A stretch of 64,000 nucleotides of DNA from Chloroflexota bacterium (lineage in GTDB: Bacteria; Chloroflexota; UBA11872): NCBI GenBank assembly GCA_022826485.1, contig JAJDUU010000005.1, positions 62,001-126,000 of the forward strand, in the 5' to 3' direction. Shown here piece after piece: positions 10,664 through 19,998 of the stretch. A program made the position numbers and the translations under genes. The notes under the pieces are model-generated. The model worked only from the letters and a program-made list of their open reading frames with translations, searched no databases and was not told the DNA's origin. Each line of letters starts with the position of its first letter. Within the stretch, counting starts at the first letter, position 1.

Positions 10664-10693
10664 AGCCTACGGCGGGCGATTGGCGCGTGTCAA
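10664..10693 (-). promoter_or_regulatory. Candidate sigma70-type promoter for the trp operon
   Basis: Minus strand TTGACA (10693-10688), 18-nt spacer, TAGGCT, immediately upstream of T-box stem I. Confidence 0.55.
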
Positions 10694-10728
10694 CGAAATC
10701 GGTCGATCGTGAGCTGTGCCGTGCGTGC

Positions 10729-11841
10729 CTACGAAGCCGAGGCAGGCGCGGCGAGACTCTCCAGCACGTCGAACAGATCGTCGAGGTAGGCGTCGGTGGC
10801 CGAGAGTCCCATGTGCCCGACGCGGAACACTTGGCCGGCAAGCTCCGCGATTCCGCTGCCCAGCTGGATGTTCGCTTGCTCGCGCACGGCCGCCACGACC
10901 TCGTTCGCCGCGACGCCGGGCGGCGGGCGCAGGGCCGTCACCGTGGGCGACGCCCACTCGTCGGCTGCCAGCGGCGCATAGCCGGCGGCGCGCGCCCGAG
11001 CGCGCACCCGGGCGGCGGCTTCCCGATGCCGTCGATATCGCACTTCAAGCCCTTCCGCCAGAATGCGGTCGGTGGCGACGCTCAGCGCGGCGATGACGTT
11101 CACCGGCATCGTGGCGGGCTGTGGGTGAAACTCCGCCATCTCGGTGGCGTAGCGGCGCCACACGCGCAGGTCGCTGTAGAGCCCGTGGTTTTCGGCCCCG
11201 CTCGACTCCAGAAACTCCCAGGCCCTCGGATTGACGATCACCGGGGCCGCGCCCGGCGGTGACTCCAGCGCCTTTTGCGAGGCCGTGCAGCAGATGCCGA
11301 CGCCCCACGCGTCAACCGCCATGCGCGCGGCGCCGAACGTCGACACCGCGTCCACGATGAGGAGCCGGCCGGCCTCCGCCACCGCGCTCCCCAGGGCCTC
11401 CAGGTCGTTCAGCACGCCGGTGGCCGTCTCGCCGTGGGTCACGCCTACGACCTGGGCTTCGGGGTGCGCCGCCATGAACGCCGCGAGCTCGTCCGCTCGC
11501 ACGGCTTCACCGCGTTCCGTGCGCAGGACGTGGGTGGTGATGCCGTAGCCGTCGGCGACCTCGCACATGCGGCCGGAGAAAAAGCCGTTGTCCACCACGA
11601 TCAGATGGCCGCCGGTGGGCACCGCCGTCCCGATCGCGGCGTCGATGCCCACGATGCCGGTGCCGGCGAGCACAAAGGCGTCGCCCTCGCTCTCGCCAAT
11701 CGCCAGCAGGTTCTTCCGCACATGCCCGTAGGTCTCTACCCACGCGTCGCCGTAGTGCGGAATCACCTGTTCGCCTAGTGCTTTCAACACCTCCGGCTCT
11801 AGGTCGATCGGACCGGGGATCATCAACCGTGGGCGGCTCAT
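10729..11841 (-). CDS. Class V aminotransferase (serine-pyruvate/alanine-glyoxylate aminotransferase-like)
   Basis: PGPIDLEPEVLKALGEQVIPHYG, HGETATGVLND, DAVSTFGA, CTASQKALESPPG. Confidence 0.88.
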   Translation of the reverse strand: MSRPRLMIPGPIDLEPEVLKALGEQVIPHYGDAWVETYGHVRKNLLAIGESEGDAFVLAGTGIVGIDAAIGTAVPTGGHLIVVDNGFFSGRMCEVADGYGITTHVLRTERGEAVRADELAAFMAAHPEAQVVGVTHGETATGVLNDLEALGSAVAEAGRLLIVDAVSTFGAARMAVDAWGVGICCTASQKALESPPGAAPVIVNPRAWEFLESSGAENHGLYSDLRVWRRYATEMAEFHPQPATMPVNVIAALSVATDRILAEGLEVRYRRHREAAARVRARARAAGYAPLAADEWASPTVTALRPPPGVAANEVVAAVREQANIQLGSGIAELAGQVFRVGHMGLSATDAYLDDLFDVLESLAAPASAS

Positions 11842-12021
11842 GCCGAATCTGCCAAAGGGTGAATAAACAGCGCGGCGCGGACGTGCACTGGGCGCCTTTG
11901 CGCCCGGGTATGCCTCGGCGGGTTGTTCATTTGGTCTGACGCATGCGTGCCGTGAAGCATAGCCGCTTGGTGGCGGTGGGAGCGTGCTATACACGCACGG
12001 ATCGCCGTCTCGGACAGCAAC

Positions 12022-13164
12022 ATGCCGCTCTCGCAACCGTCAAACCGCGTCTACGCCGAGTTGGGCGTGCCGCTGGTGATCCATGCCGGCGGGCCCACCA
12101 CGAACTACGGCGGCTCGCTCATGCGGCCCGACACGCTGGCGGCGATGGCCGAGGCGGGGCGGGCATTCGTGTCGGTCGAGACGCTCAACCGCCGCATCGG
12201 CGCCTACATCGCCGAGGTCACGGAAGCCGAGGCGGGCATGGTGGTCGCCGGGGCGGCCGCCGGAATGGTTCTCTCGCTGGCCGCGTGCATGACGGGTACG
12301 GACCTGGCGGCCATCCGGCGCCTGCCGGACACGACGGGCCTCAAGGACGAGATGGTCATTCAGAAGATCCATCGCGGTCCCTACAGCCACATGTACGGCT
12401 TCACCGGCGCGCGAATCGTCGAGGTGGGCAACGTGTCGTCGTGCCTGCCCGAGGAACTCGAAGCTGCGCTGACCGACCGCACGGCCGCGGTGGCCTTTCT
12501 CTTCGCGCCGGGGAATCCACGCGGCGGATTGACCCTGCCCCAGGTGGCCGAGATCGCCCACGCCCGCGGCGTTCCCGTGATCGTGGACGCGGCCATGACG
12601 GTGCCGCCGCGCGAGAACCTCACGCGCTTCATCCGCGACGGCGCTGACCTGATCACCATGAGCGGCGGCAAGGTCATCCGCGGTCCGCAAGCGACCGGGC
12701 TGCTCTACGGACGCGCGGACCTCATCGAGGCGGCCCACCTCAACAGCAGCCCCAACCACGCGATCGGGCGACCGTCCAAGGTGGCGAAAGAGGAAATGGT
12801 GGGCCTCTACGCCGCGCTGCGCAGCTACATGGACTCGGACGAGGACCAGATGCTGCGGGAGATGCGCGACTTGGTCGAGATCATCGTCGACGACGTGGGC
12901 GAGATCGACGGCGTGCGCGCGACCGTTGAGTTCGACGACGACCGCTTCTTCGTCCCGACCGCCGTGATTGGCTTCGAGCCCGACTGGACCGGAGCCGACG
13001 CCCAGACGATCGGCGACGCGCTGCTGGCCGGTGAGCCGCCGATCTACCTCCGCGTCGATCCCGCGCGCAACCTGCTGGAGGCCTACTCGGCCAACCTGCA
13101 ACCAGGCGAGCCGGAGATCATCGGGCGGCGGTTGCGCGAGGCGCTGACGGAACCAGGCGCGTAG
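12022..13164 (+). CDS. SelA-like PLP-dependent enzyme (aminotransferase class V superfamily)
   Basis: VVAGAAAGMVLSLAACM, VIVDAAMTVPP, ITMSGGKVIRGPQATGLLYGR PLP-Lys region. Confidence 0.8.
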   Translation: MPLSQPSNRVYAELGVPLVIHAGGPTTNYGGSLMRPDTLAAMAEAGRAFVSVETLNRRIGAYIAEVTEAEAGMVVAGAAAGMVLSLAACMTGTDLAAIRRLPDTTGLKDEMVIQKIHRGPYSHMYGFTGARIVEVGNVSSCLPEELEAALTDRTAAVAFLFAPGNPRGGLTLPQVAEIAHARGVPVIVDAAMTVPPRENLTRFIRDGADLITMSGGKVIRGPQATGLLYGRADLIEAAHLNSSPNHAIGRPSKVAKEEMVGLYAALRSYMDSDEDQMLREMRDLVEIIVDDVGEIDGVRATVEFDDDRFFVPTAVIGFEPDWTGADAQTIGDALLAGEPPIYLRVDPARNLLEAYSANLQPGEPEIIGRRLREALTEPGA

Positions 13165-13206
13165 TCGAGAGCCGTCACTGTCCGTCATTCCGAGCCGCCC
13201 AACCTG

Positions 13207-13312
13207 TCATTCCGGCGGAGGCCGGAATCCAGTCAGTGTTTCGGGTTCGTCGGGCGGACCTGGACCCCGGCCCCGTATCAAGCACGGGGCAGGCTCTTCG
13301 CCGGGGTGACGA
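13207..13312 (+). repeat. Dispersed composite palindromic repeat, copy 1
   Basis: TCATTCCGGCGGAGGCCGGAATCCAG ... CTGGACCCCGGC...GCCGGGGTGACGA. Confidence 0.8.
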
Positions 13313-13341
13313 GCGCTTGCGCTATCGGCGTCACCCAGCGC

Positions 13342-13947
13342 TCACACGCCCGATGGTCGATGCGTCGCGAACCGAAAGTCCTGGAGTTGTCGCCATTCGT
13401 GACCGGCGGGGCGGTTCACGCGGGCGAAGAGGCTTATGCCGCTTGCCTCGACGCGAGCCGGCAAGCTGAGGTCTCGGGCCGCTTGCATTCCGCGGGCGTG
13501 ACTCAACTCGTCCGCACCCTGATAGAGGGTCAGGTGAAACCGAAAGCCGTCGACGGGCTCAGGGCGATTGGGGAGATACACGCTGGTCGAGATTGGACTG
13601 ATTCCACACATCAGCTTTCGATGCAGGCGATCCAGCTCGGGCGACCGCTTCACGCGTACGACGACGATTCGCCGGTCATGCGGATCCCAGACCGTCAGAT
13701 CGCCGAACTCCACCGCGAACGGCGTCGTGTCCGCGGCGGCAGCGGACGTGATCTCGATGACCTCCTCCAAGTCGGTCGGATCGGCGAAGGTTCCTTTCAC
13801 GGTGACATGGGGAGGCAGGGTCGAGGCGGGGAGGCCCGGTTGCTCGCGTACCTTGGCGACTTCCCGGCGAACGCTCTCCGGCATCACGATGGCGATGCCG
13901 TAGCCCGTGTATCCGAATCTGTCAGGGCTAGGAGATCGTCCGGGCAA
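13342..13947 (-). CDS. 2H phosphoesterase / 2'-5' RNA ligase family protein
   Basis: Two HxTx motifs: PPHVTVKGTF and FHLTLYQG, spaced as in the family. Confidence 0.8.
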   Translation of the reverse strand: MPGRSPSPDRFGYTGYGIAIVMPESVRREVAKVREQPGLPASTLPPHVTVKGTFADPTDLEEVIEITSAAAADTTPFAVEFGDLTVWDPHDRRIVVVRVKRSPELDRLHRKLMCGISPISTSVYLPNRPEPVDGFRFHLTLYQGADELSHARGMQAARDLSLPARVEASGISLFARVNRPAGHEWRQLQDFRFATHRPSGV

Positions 13948-14031
13948 ACGCCACTCCGGAAGGAATGAACTGAGTCAACCCACGACGCGACGCCAGGGTT
14001 GCATTCCGTGGGAAGCGACGCATAGACAATC

Positions 14032-14670
14032 CTATCCGGGGGCTGTCACGCAGCGCTCACTCGCCGGACCGTGGATCGGTCTGACAGACAGCTCGTCGAT
14101 GACCGCGACGGTCCGCTGCTGCATCTCGGCCATCGCCTCGTCAGAGAGGCGCGACGTGTCGAAGTAGAGGGTCTCGCCGGAAACCGTGAGCGACTCGAAC
14201 GGCGAATGCAGCATCGCGTGCATGTCCGAGAGCCGGTCGTGGTCGAAGTGGCTCGGGTGCCGCTCGCCGCGCTCGGCGCGCGTCCGATAGCGCTCGAAGA
14301 GCACGTCGGGGTCACCCTTGAGCACCACCTGGACCGTGAGGAAGTCGGCGTCACGTTCCAGCGCGCGGAGCCGGGGGTTGTCAAAGGACGGGATCAGCGG
14401 TGATTCGATGATCACCGACGTGCCGGAGGACAGCAGCTCGCCGGCGACGCTGAACATTACGTCGATGGCCGCAGCCCCGAGCTGCTTGGATTCCACGTAG
14501 TCGGCGGCGCCCAGCCGGTCGAATAGCTGCTCCTTGATCGCGTCCTTGACCACCAGCGGCCAGCGCAGCTCGCGGGACAGCGCCCGCGCCAGCGTGGTCT
14601 TACCGGATGCCGCGTACCCGTTGACGATCAGCAGCACTGGCAAGGGTGGGTGCGGACGCGAACGGTCCAT
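14032..14670 (-). CDS. P-loop kinase (AAA_33 / zeta / polynucleotide-kinase-like)
   Basis: LIVNGYAASGKTTLARAL Walker A at N-terminus; VIIESPLI; FERYRTRAERGERH lid-like segment. Confidence 0.75.
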   Translation of the reverse strand: MDRSRPHPPLPVLLIVNGYAASGKTTLARALSRELRWPLVVKDAIKEQLFDRLGAADYVESKQLGAAAIDVMFSVAGELLSSGTSVIIESPLIPSFDNPRLRALERDADFLTVQVVLKGDPDVLFERYRTRAERGERHPSHFDHDRLSDMHAMLHSPFESLTVSGETLYFDTSRLSDEAMAEMQQRTVAVIDELSVRPIHGPASERCVTAPG

Positions 14671-14672
14671 GC

Positions 14673-15557
14673 TCAGCCGTCCTCGAACAGCGACGCGATG
14701 AACGCCGTGGCTTCGGCGTGGGCTTCCGGCGACGCCCCGGCGGGATCGCGCAGGTGGGCGCTGGTGGCGCCGTCGGGCCAGAGACCGCCCACCGGGGCGG
14801 TGGCCTTCTCGCAAAGTCGCTCGTACAGCTCGAACTTCGCCGACAGATCGTGCTCCGCCATGGCCTGCTGGAACAGCGCCAGGAATGCCGGATCGTGCTC
14901 CCTGAGATAGCGCACGGACGCTTTCTCGCCCTGCCACGGCAGCCCTCGGGTTGCGAAATAGCCGGTAAAGGCGTCGCTAAGGCCATAGAGCAATCGCGCG
15001 TCCAGAGCCGCGGCGTAGTCGGGGTCATCGGACGCGAGCATGCGGCGATTGTGCTGCCGGTCGTAGTTGAGCTTGTTCCAGGCCCGGTAGGCCGCGCCCG
15101 GCGCCGCGCCTGCAGCCGGATCGGACCGGCGAACCTGGATCTGGGCCCTGGCAAGCGCCCCGTTTTGGTCGCACAGGATCTCGGCGCGCTCCAGGTGCGA
15201 CGCCAGCATCCCGACCCATGCGCCGGCGTCCAGGCGGGACTCGGCGTCGGCGATCTCCGCGATCTCGCGCGCCGTGGCGAACATCAGGTCGCCCGTGCGG
15301 CCGTCGATGCAGGTCACACCGGTGCGCAGGTTCGCGTGGGCGTCGTCGAGCACGATCAGCAGATCGATGTCGCTCGTCGGTGTCAGCACTTCATCCAGAC
15401 CGGATCCGCATAGGGCGACGCCCTGGACCGCCGGGTGTCGCGCGAGCCGTTGCACCACGTCATCGAGCATCGCGTCACCGGCCGGCCATGGAACGGCGCG
15501 ATAGGACGCGGCCGACGCCGGTCGGCTCACGGCGGGCTCTGAGCGCCGTGCATCCAT
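14673..15557 (-). CDS. Nucleotidyltransferase-domain protein (Pol-beta fold)
   Basis: ALCGSGLDEVLTPTSDIDLLIVLDD (GS...DxD motif); stop abuts the kinase start; true start uncertain. Confidence 0.7.
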   Translation of the reverse strand: MDARRSEPAVSRPASAASYRAVPWPAGDAMLDDVVQRLARHPAVQGVALCGSGLDEVLTPTSDIDLLIVLDDAHANLRTGVTCIDGRTGDLMFATAREIAEIADAESRLDAGAWVGMLASHLERAEILCDQNGALARAQIQVRRSDPAAGAAPGAAYRAWNKLNYDRQHNRRMLASDDPDYAAALDARLLYGLSDAFTGYFATRGLPWQGEKASVRYLREHDPAFLALFQQAMAEHDLSAKFELYERLCEKATAPVGGLWPDGATSAHLRDPAGASPEAHAEATAFIASLFEDG

Positions 15558-15592
15558 CCTAGAATTGACCCCTCTGCCACCGTTTACGACTC

Positions 15593-17629
15593 ATGGCCAC
15601 CACCCCCCGCACCGGAGTCCCCGCAGGCTTCCGACTCGAAGCGCCCTATGCGCCCGCGGGCGACCAGCCCAAGGCCGTGGCTCAGCTCGTGGACGGTCTT
15701 GACTCCGGTAATCGCTGCCAGACGCTGCTCGGCGTGACCGGGTCGGGCAAGACCTTCACCATCGCCAACGTTATCAACGACGTGCAGCGCCCCGCGCTGG
15801 TGCTGGCGCACAACAAGACGCTGGCGGCCCAGCTGACTACCGAGTTGGCCGAGTTCTTCCCGCACAACGCCGTGGAGTACTTCGTCAGCTACTACGACTA
15901 CTACCAGCCCGAGGCCTACGTGCCGCGCACCGACACCTACATCGAGAAAGAGACCGACATCAACTGGGAGATCGACAAGCTGCGGCTCTCCGCCACGCGC
16001 TCCCTCTTCGAGCGGCGCGACGTGATCATCGTGGCCACGGTCTCGTGCATCTACGGCATCGGCTCGCCGGAGGACTACGGCCAGGTCAGCCTGGCGCTCA
16101 CCGTGGGCGAGGCGTACGACCGGCAGCGCTTTCTGCGACGGCTGGTGGGCATGCAGTACCAGCGCAACGACGCCGGATTTCAGCGCGGACGGTTCCGCGT
16201 ACGCGGCGACGTGGTGGAGATTCACCCGGCGTATGACGATTTCGTGCTGCGCTGCGAGTTCTTCGACGAGGAGTTGGAGCGCATCGCCAAGATCGAACCG
16301 CTGACGGGCGAGATCCTGGAGGAGCTGGCGTCGGTCACCATCTACCCGGCGCGGTTCTACGTCACCCCTGACGAGCGCCTCAACGTGGCCCTGAGCGCCA
16401 TTGAGGACGAGCTTGGCGAGTACGCGGTCCAACTGGATGAGCGGGGCAAGGTGCTGGAGGCGGCGCGGCTGCGCCAGCGCACCAACTTCGACCTGGAGAT
16501 GCTGCGCGAGACCGGGATGTGCTTCGGCATCGAGAACTACAGCCGGCACCTGAGCGGCCGGCGACCCGGCCAGCCGCCGTGGGTGCTGCTGGACTACCTC
16601 CCGGACGACTTCGTGCTGGTGGTGGACGAGTCGCACGTCACCCTGCCGCAGGTGCGCGGCATGCTGGCCGGAGACCGCAGCCGCAAGCAATCGCTCGTCG
16701 ACTACGGCTTTCGGATGCCGTCGGCGTTCGACAATCGCCCGCTGGCCTTCGAGGAATTCGAGACCTACATGCAGTCGGCGGTGTTCATGTCCGCCACGCC
16801 CGGCCCCTACGAATACGAGCACAGCGAGCAGGTGGTGGAGCAGATCGTGCGGCCCACCGGCCTGGTCGACCCGGCCATCGAGGTGCGGCCCACGGAGGGG
16901 CAGATCGACGACCTGATCGGCGAGATCAACAAGCGCGTGCGGGTCGGCGAGCGCGTGCTCTGCACCACGCTCACCAAGCGCATGGCCGAGGACCTCGCCG
17001 AATACCTGGCGGAAATCGGCATCAAGGTGCACTACCTGCACTCGGAGATCGACACGTTGGACCGCGTCACGATCCTCAGCGAGCTGCGGCGCGGGGTCTA
17101 CGACGTGGTGGTGGGGATCAACCTGCTGCGCGAGGGTCTCGATCTGCCCGAGGTGTCGCTGGTGGCCATCCTCGACGCCGACAAGGAGGGCTTCCTGCGC
17201 GCCGACACCTCGCTCATCCAGACGATTGGACGAGCCGCGCGACACCTGAACGGTCGCGTGATCATGTACGCCGACATCGTGACCGCGAGCATGCAGCGGG
17301 CCATCGACGAGACCTATCGCCGCCGCAGCTTGCAGGTCCAGTACAACGCCGAGCACGGCATCACGCCGCAGTCGGTGATCAAGGGGCTGCGCGACCTCAC
17401 CGACCGGGTCGAGGCGGAGGCCCTGCCGCGCGCCGCCGAGGACGCGCCAGCCTACGAGCTTGGCTTCCGTCGCGTGGACGCCATGAGCCGGGCGGAGCTG
17501 GCCGCCCACATCAAGCAGTTGGAAGCCAAGATGCGCCTGGCCGCCGAGGCGCTCGAATTCGAGAAGGCCGCCCAGTTCCGCGACCGCATCCGCGAGCTTC
17601 GCGAGGACCTCGAAGCGGCGAAGGCCTGA
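15593..17629 (+). CDS. uvrB: Excinuclease ABC subunit B
   Basis: [28 protein letters not shown] beta-hairpin, [30 protein letters not shown]-terminal UVR motif. Confidence 0.99.
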   Translation: MATTPRTGVPAGFRLEAPYAPAGDQPKAVAQLVDGLDSGNRCQTLLGVTGSGKTFTIANVINDVQRPALVLAHNKTLAAQLTTELAEFFPHNAVEYFVSYYDYYQPEAYVPRTDTYIEKETDINWEIDKLRLSATRSLFERRDVIIVATVSCIYGIGSPEDYGQVSLALTVGEAYDRQRFLRRLVGMQYQRNDAGFQRGRFRVRGDVVEIHPAYDDFVLRCEFFDEELERIAKIEPLTGEILEELASVTIYPARFYVTPDERLNVALSAIEDELGEYAVQLDERGKVLEAARLRQRTNFDLEMLRETGMCFGIENYSRHLSGRRPGQPPWVLLDYLPDDFVLVVDESHVTLPQVRGMLAGDRSRKQSLVDYGFRMPSAFDNRPLAFEEFETYMQSAVFMSATPGPYEYEHSEQVVEQIVRPTGLVDPAIEVRPTEGQIDDLIGEINKRVRVGERVLCTTLTKRMAEDLAEYLAEIGIKVHYLHSEIDTLDRVTILSELRRGVYDVVVGINLLREGLDLPEVSLVAILDADKEGFLRADTSLIQTIGRAARHLNGRVIMYADIVTASMQRAIDETYRRRSLQVQYNAEHGITPQSVIKGLRDLTDRVEAEALPRAAEDAPAYELGFRRVDAMSRAELAAHIKQLEAKMRLAAEALEFEKAAQFRDRIRELREDLEAAKA

Positions 17630-17633
17630 CGCG

Positions 17634-18512
17634 GTGACCGAGGTTGATTTCCCGCGCTCGCCGATTCCGGCCGCCAACGTGGCGTCGGTGCCACAGCGCA
17701 GCCCGTTGCGCTATCCCGGCGGCAAGACCTGGCTGGTGCCGCACATCCGGGCCTGGCTCGACAGTCTTGAGCCGAAACCGGAGCTACTGATCGAGCCGTT
17801 TGGCGGCGGCGCCATCGTCTCGCTCACGGCGGTGATGGAGGGATTGGTCGAGCGCTGTCTGCTGGCGGAGCTCGACCCCGATGTAGCCGCCTTCTGGAAG
17901 GCCGCCCTGCGCCACGGTCCCGAGCTATGCGAGCGAGTCCTGGGGTTCGAGCCCACGCGTGACGCGGTGGAAGCGCTGGCGCGGACCCAACCGGACGAGC
18001 CGCTGGAACGCGGCTTCCGCGCGCTGGTGCTCAACCGCACCCGCCGCGGTGGGATTCTGGCTCCCGGCGCGTCGCTGAGCCGCGCCGGCGAGAGCGGCAA
18101 GGGGCTGGCTTCGCGCTGGTACCCGGAAACCATCGTCTCGCGCCTCGAGTCGATCAGCGCGCACGCCGACCGGATTGACTTCCGCGAAACCGATGGCATG
18201 CGGGTGCTGGAAGAGTTCGCCGGAACGCCGGGCTCGGTGGTCTTCGCCGATCCGCCCTACACCGCCGGCGGCAAGCGCGCGGGTCGGCGGCTTTATACCC
18301 ACTTCGAAGTCGACCACCCCCGACTGTTCCAGATGCTGGCCGACGCCGCGCCCGAGTTCATGCTCACCTACGACCACGCGCCCGAAATCGCCGACCTCGT
18401 CCGCCGCCATGGCTTTCACGCCGTCCAGGTGACGATGAAGAACACGCACCATGATCTGGTCGGCGAGTTGGTGATCACGCGGGGGCCCACTCGTCATTCC
18501 GAACGAACGTGA
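17634..18512 (+). CDS. D12-class DNA adenine-N6 methyltransferase, no adjacent restriction gene
   Basis: LRYPGGKTWL AdoMet motif, EPFGGGA, FADPPYTAGG (DPPY catalytic motif). Confidence 0.85.
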   Translation: MTEVDFPRSPIPAANVASVPQRSPLRYPGGKTWLVPHIRAWLDSLEPKPELLIEPFGGGAIVSLTAVMEGLVERCLLAELDPDVAAFWKAALRHGPELCERVLGFEPTRDAVEALARTQPDEPLERGFRALVLNRTRRGGILAPGASLSRAGESGKGLASRWYPETIVSRLESISAHADRIDFRETDGMRVLEEFAGTPGSVVFADPPYTAGGKRAGRRLYTHFEVDHPRLFQMLADAAPEFMLTYDHAPEIADLVRRHGFHAVQVTMKNTHHDLVGELVITRGPTRHSERT

Positions 18513-18663
18513 GGAATCTAGAGCGTGTGAGCTCACGGCCGGGGTGGGGTAGTTAAGAATCCTCGCTGGGCTCGGAGTATCTGTGCTCGGAAGTCAAGGG
18601 GATTCAAGCCGCTGCGGCGAACGGCTCGACCCACGGAGTTCCGCCTGCGAACGAGCCTTCCCT

Positions 18664-18746
18664 CGTCACCCCGGCGAACGCCGGGGTCCAGGTCCGCCCG
18701 ACGCGCCGGAGACCCGGACTGGATTCCGGCCTCCGCCGGAATGACG
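18664..18746 (-). repeat. Dispersed composite palindromic repeat, copy 2
   Basis: cgtcaccccggcgaacgccggggtccagg...ctggattccggcctccgccggaatgacg. Confidence 0.8.
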
Positions 18747-18830
18747 AAGTGGAGAGCCTCGGAGAATCTGTGTTGCAAGTCAAGCGTGTTCAAGGCGCTG
18801 CGGCGGGCCACTCAATCCAGGACGATCCCT

Positions 18831-18913
18831 CGTCACCCCGGCGGAGGCCGGGGTCCAGGTCCACCCGACGCGCCGGAGACCCGGACTGGATTCCGGCCTC
18901 CGCCGGAATGACG
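18831..18913 (-). repeat. Dispersed composite palindromic repeat, copy 3
   Basis: cgtcaccccggcggaggccggggtccagg...ctggattccggcctccgccggaatgacg. Confidence 0.8.
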
Positions 18914-19043
18914 GACGGTCGGCAGGCGCTTCATCGGAGTGGCAGGGTGGCGCTCGAAGTGACGGATCGAGTGATGTGGGCAGGTGTCGGGGCGAATCCC
19001 ACGCTGCGCGCAGCGTGGGCCACCGGGCAGGGTCGCTAGTCGC

Positions 19044-19763
19044 TCAGTTCTGCGAGAAGTGCGTGGAGACGACTCGGTCGAGCAGGTCGTTGGTGCAGTC
19101 GCGGCAGAAGACGATGCGGGAGCGATGCTCCTGGCGGGCCAGTTCGAGAATGTCTTCCGGGCGCGGCGCCGCCCGCATGACGCAGACGTTGGTGCAGACG
19201 CGGCGGCCGTGCACCAGGTCGACCGCCCGGTCGCGGTCCGGTCCGGGCAGGTCGAGCACCTGGCCGAAGCTGCGGGTGGCGAGGCGGCGCACGGCCATGC
19301 GCCGATCGTCGTGTTCGGGAATGCGCCGCAGGCGGTGCACGGACAGCACGGTGGCCAGGTCCGGCTCGGCGGCCGCGAGGACGTGGGGATCGCTGGTGCC
19401 GCCGGCGTTGCGCTCCGGTGAATCCAGCAGATCGGCGTGCACGACGGCCACGTCGTAGTGGGGCCCGACCTGCTGCCACGGCTCGTCGCGCAAGACGTTG
19501 ATGAACTTGGGCGCGTAGATCTGTCCGGTCGCTTTGTCCAGGCTCTGGTCCACGTACCAGCGCGTGCTCCAGTACGGCGATCCACGGGGTATGCCGGGGA
19601 TGACCCAGGTGCCGAATGGCCGCAGCTCGCCGCGATTCAAGCTGAGGCCGGCTCGCTGGCCGAGCACCAGCATCACTTCCTGGATATGCGCCACGGTGGA
19701 GACGACGGTTTCGGCCTCCCACGGCGCGACGCCTTCGGTCCACTGGAACGAGATCGACTTCAT
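19044..19763 (-). CDS. Archaemetzincin-like protein with degenerate active site
   Basis: LATVLSVHRLRR...MAVRRLATRSFGQVLDL...CTNVCVM...FCRDC: resembles the archaemetzincin C-terminal half but without HExxHxxGxxH. Confidence 0.55.
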   Translation of the reverse strand: MKSISFQWTEGVAPWEAETVVSTVAHIQEVMLVLGQRAGLSLNRGELRPFGTWVIPGIPRGSPYWSTRWYVDQSLDKATGQIYAPKFINVLRDEPWQQVGPHYDVAVVHADLLDSPERNAGGTSDPHVLAAAEPDLATVLSVHRLRRIPEHDDRRMAVRRLATRSFGQVLDLPGPDRDRAVDLVHGRRVCTNVCVMRAAPRPEDILELARQEHRSRIVFCRDCTNDLLDRVVSTHFSQN

Positions 19764-19846
19764 GGTCGAGCCCGGCGCTCCATCTGCTGCCGCTGATGCC
19801 CGACGGTCATGGTAGGACCTCGGGGCGGCCGCAGATTGAGCAAGCG

Positions 19847-19898
19847 CCGGATTCCGGCTCCGTATCAGGTGCCGGGCAGGCTCTCCGCCGGAATGACA
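19847..19898 (-). repeat. Dispersed palindromic repeat, variant/partial copy
   Basis: GCCGGATTCCGGCTCCGTATCAGGTGCCGGGCAGGCTCTCCGCCGGAATGACA; inner part resembles the 3' half of copy 1. Confidence 0.55.
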
Positions 19899-19907
19899 AC
19901 TGGGCAT

Positions 19908-19943
19908 CCCCTCACCCCTGCCCGCTCCCCACGGGAGCGGGAG
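19908..19943. repeat. CCCTCTCC-type hairpin repeat (divergent copy)
   Basis: ccctcacccctgcccgctccccacgggagcgggag, related to the elements at 34553 and 61950. Confidence 0.5.
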
Positions 19944-19998
19944 TCGGAGCCGGAATGACGGCACGGAGCCGCTTCGGGGCAATTGCTACGCTCGCCGC

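Larger units (their letters stand above)
18569..18918. repeat. Tandem near-duplicate of an approximately 180-bp unit containing inverted copies of the composite repeat
   Basis: Unit 1 ctcggagtatctgtgctcggaagtcaag...ggaatgacga; unit 2 ctcggagaatctgtgttgcaagtcaag...ggaatgacgg. Confidence 0.75.

Noticed and set aside
10460-10720. Plus-strand ORFs across the trp leader (10275-10712, 10525-11262)
   Set aside because: Region is fully explained by the minus-strand promoter and T-box structure; the ORFs lack motifs.
12022-13164. Selenocysteine synthase (SelA) and a selenocysteine system
   Set aside because: Only fold-level similarity; no selB, selC or SECIS context seen, so it is called only SelA-like PLP enzyme.
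15584-17677. 697-aa minus-strand ORF opposite uvrB
   Set aside because: High-GC shadow ORF of a fully conserved uvrB; His/Arg/Gln-rich composition and no recognisable motif.
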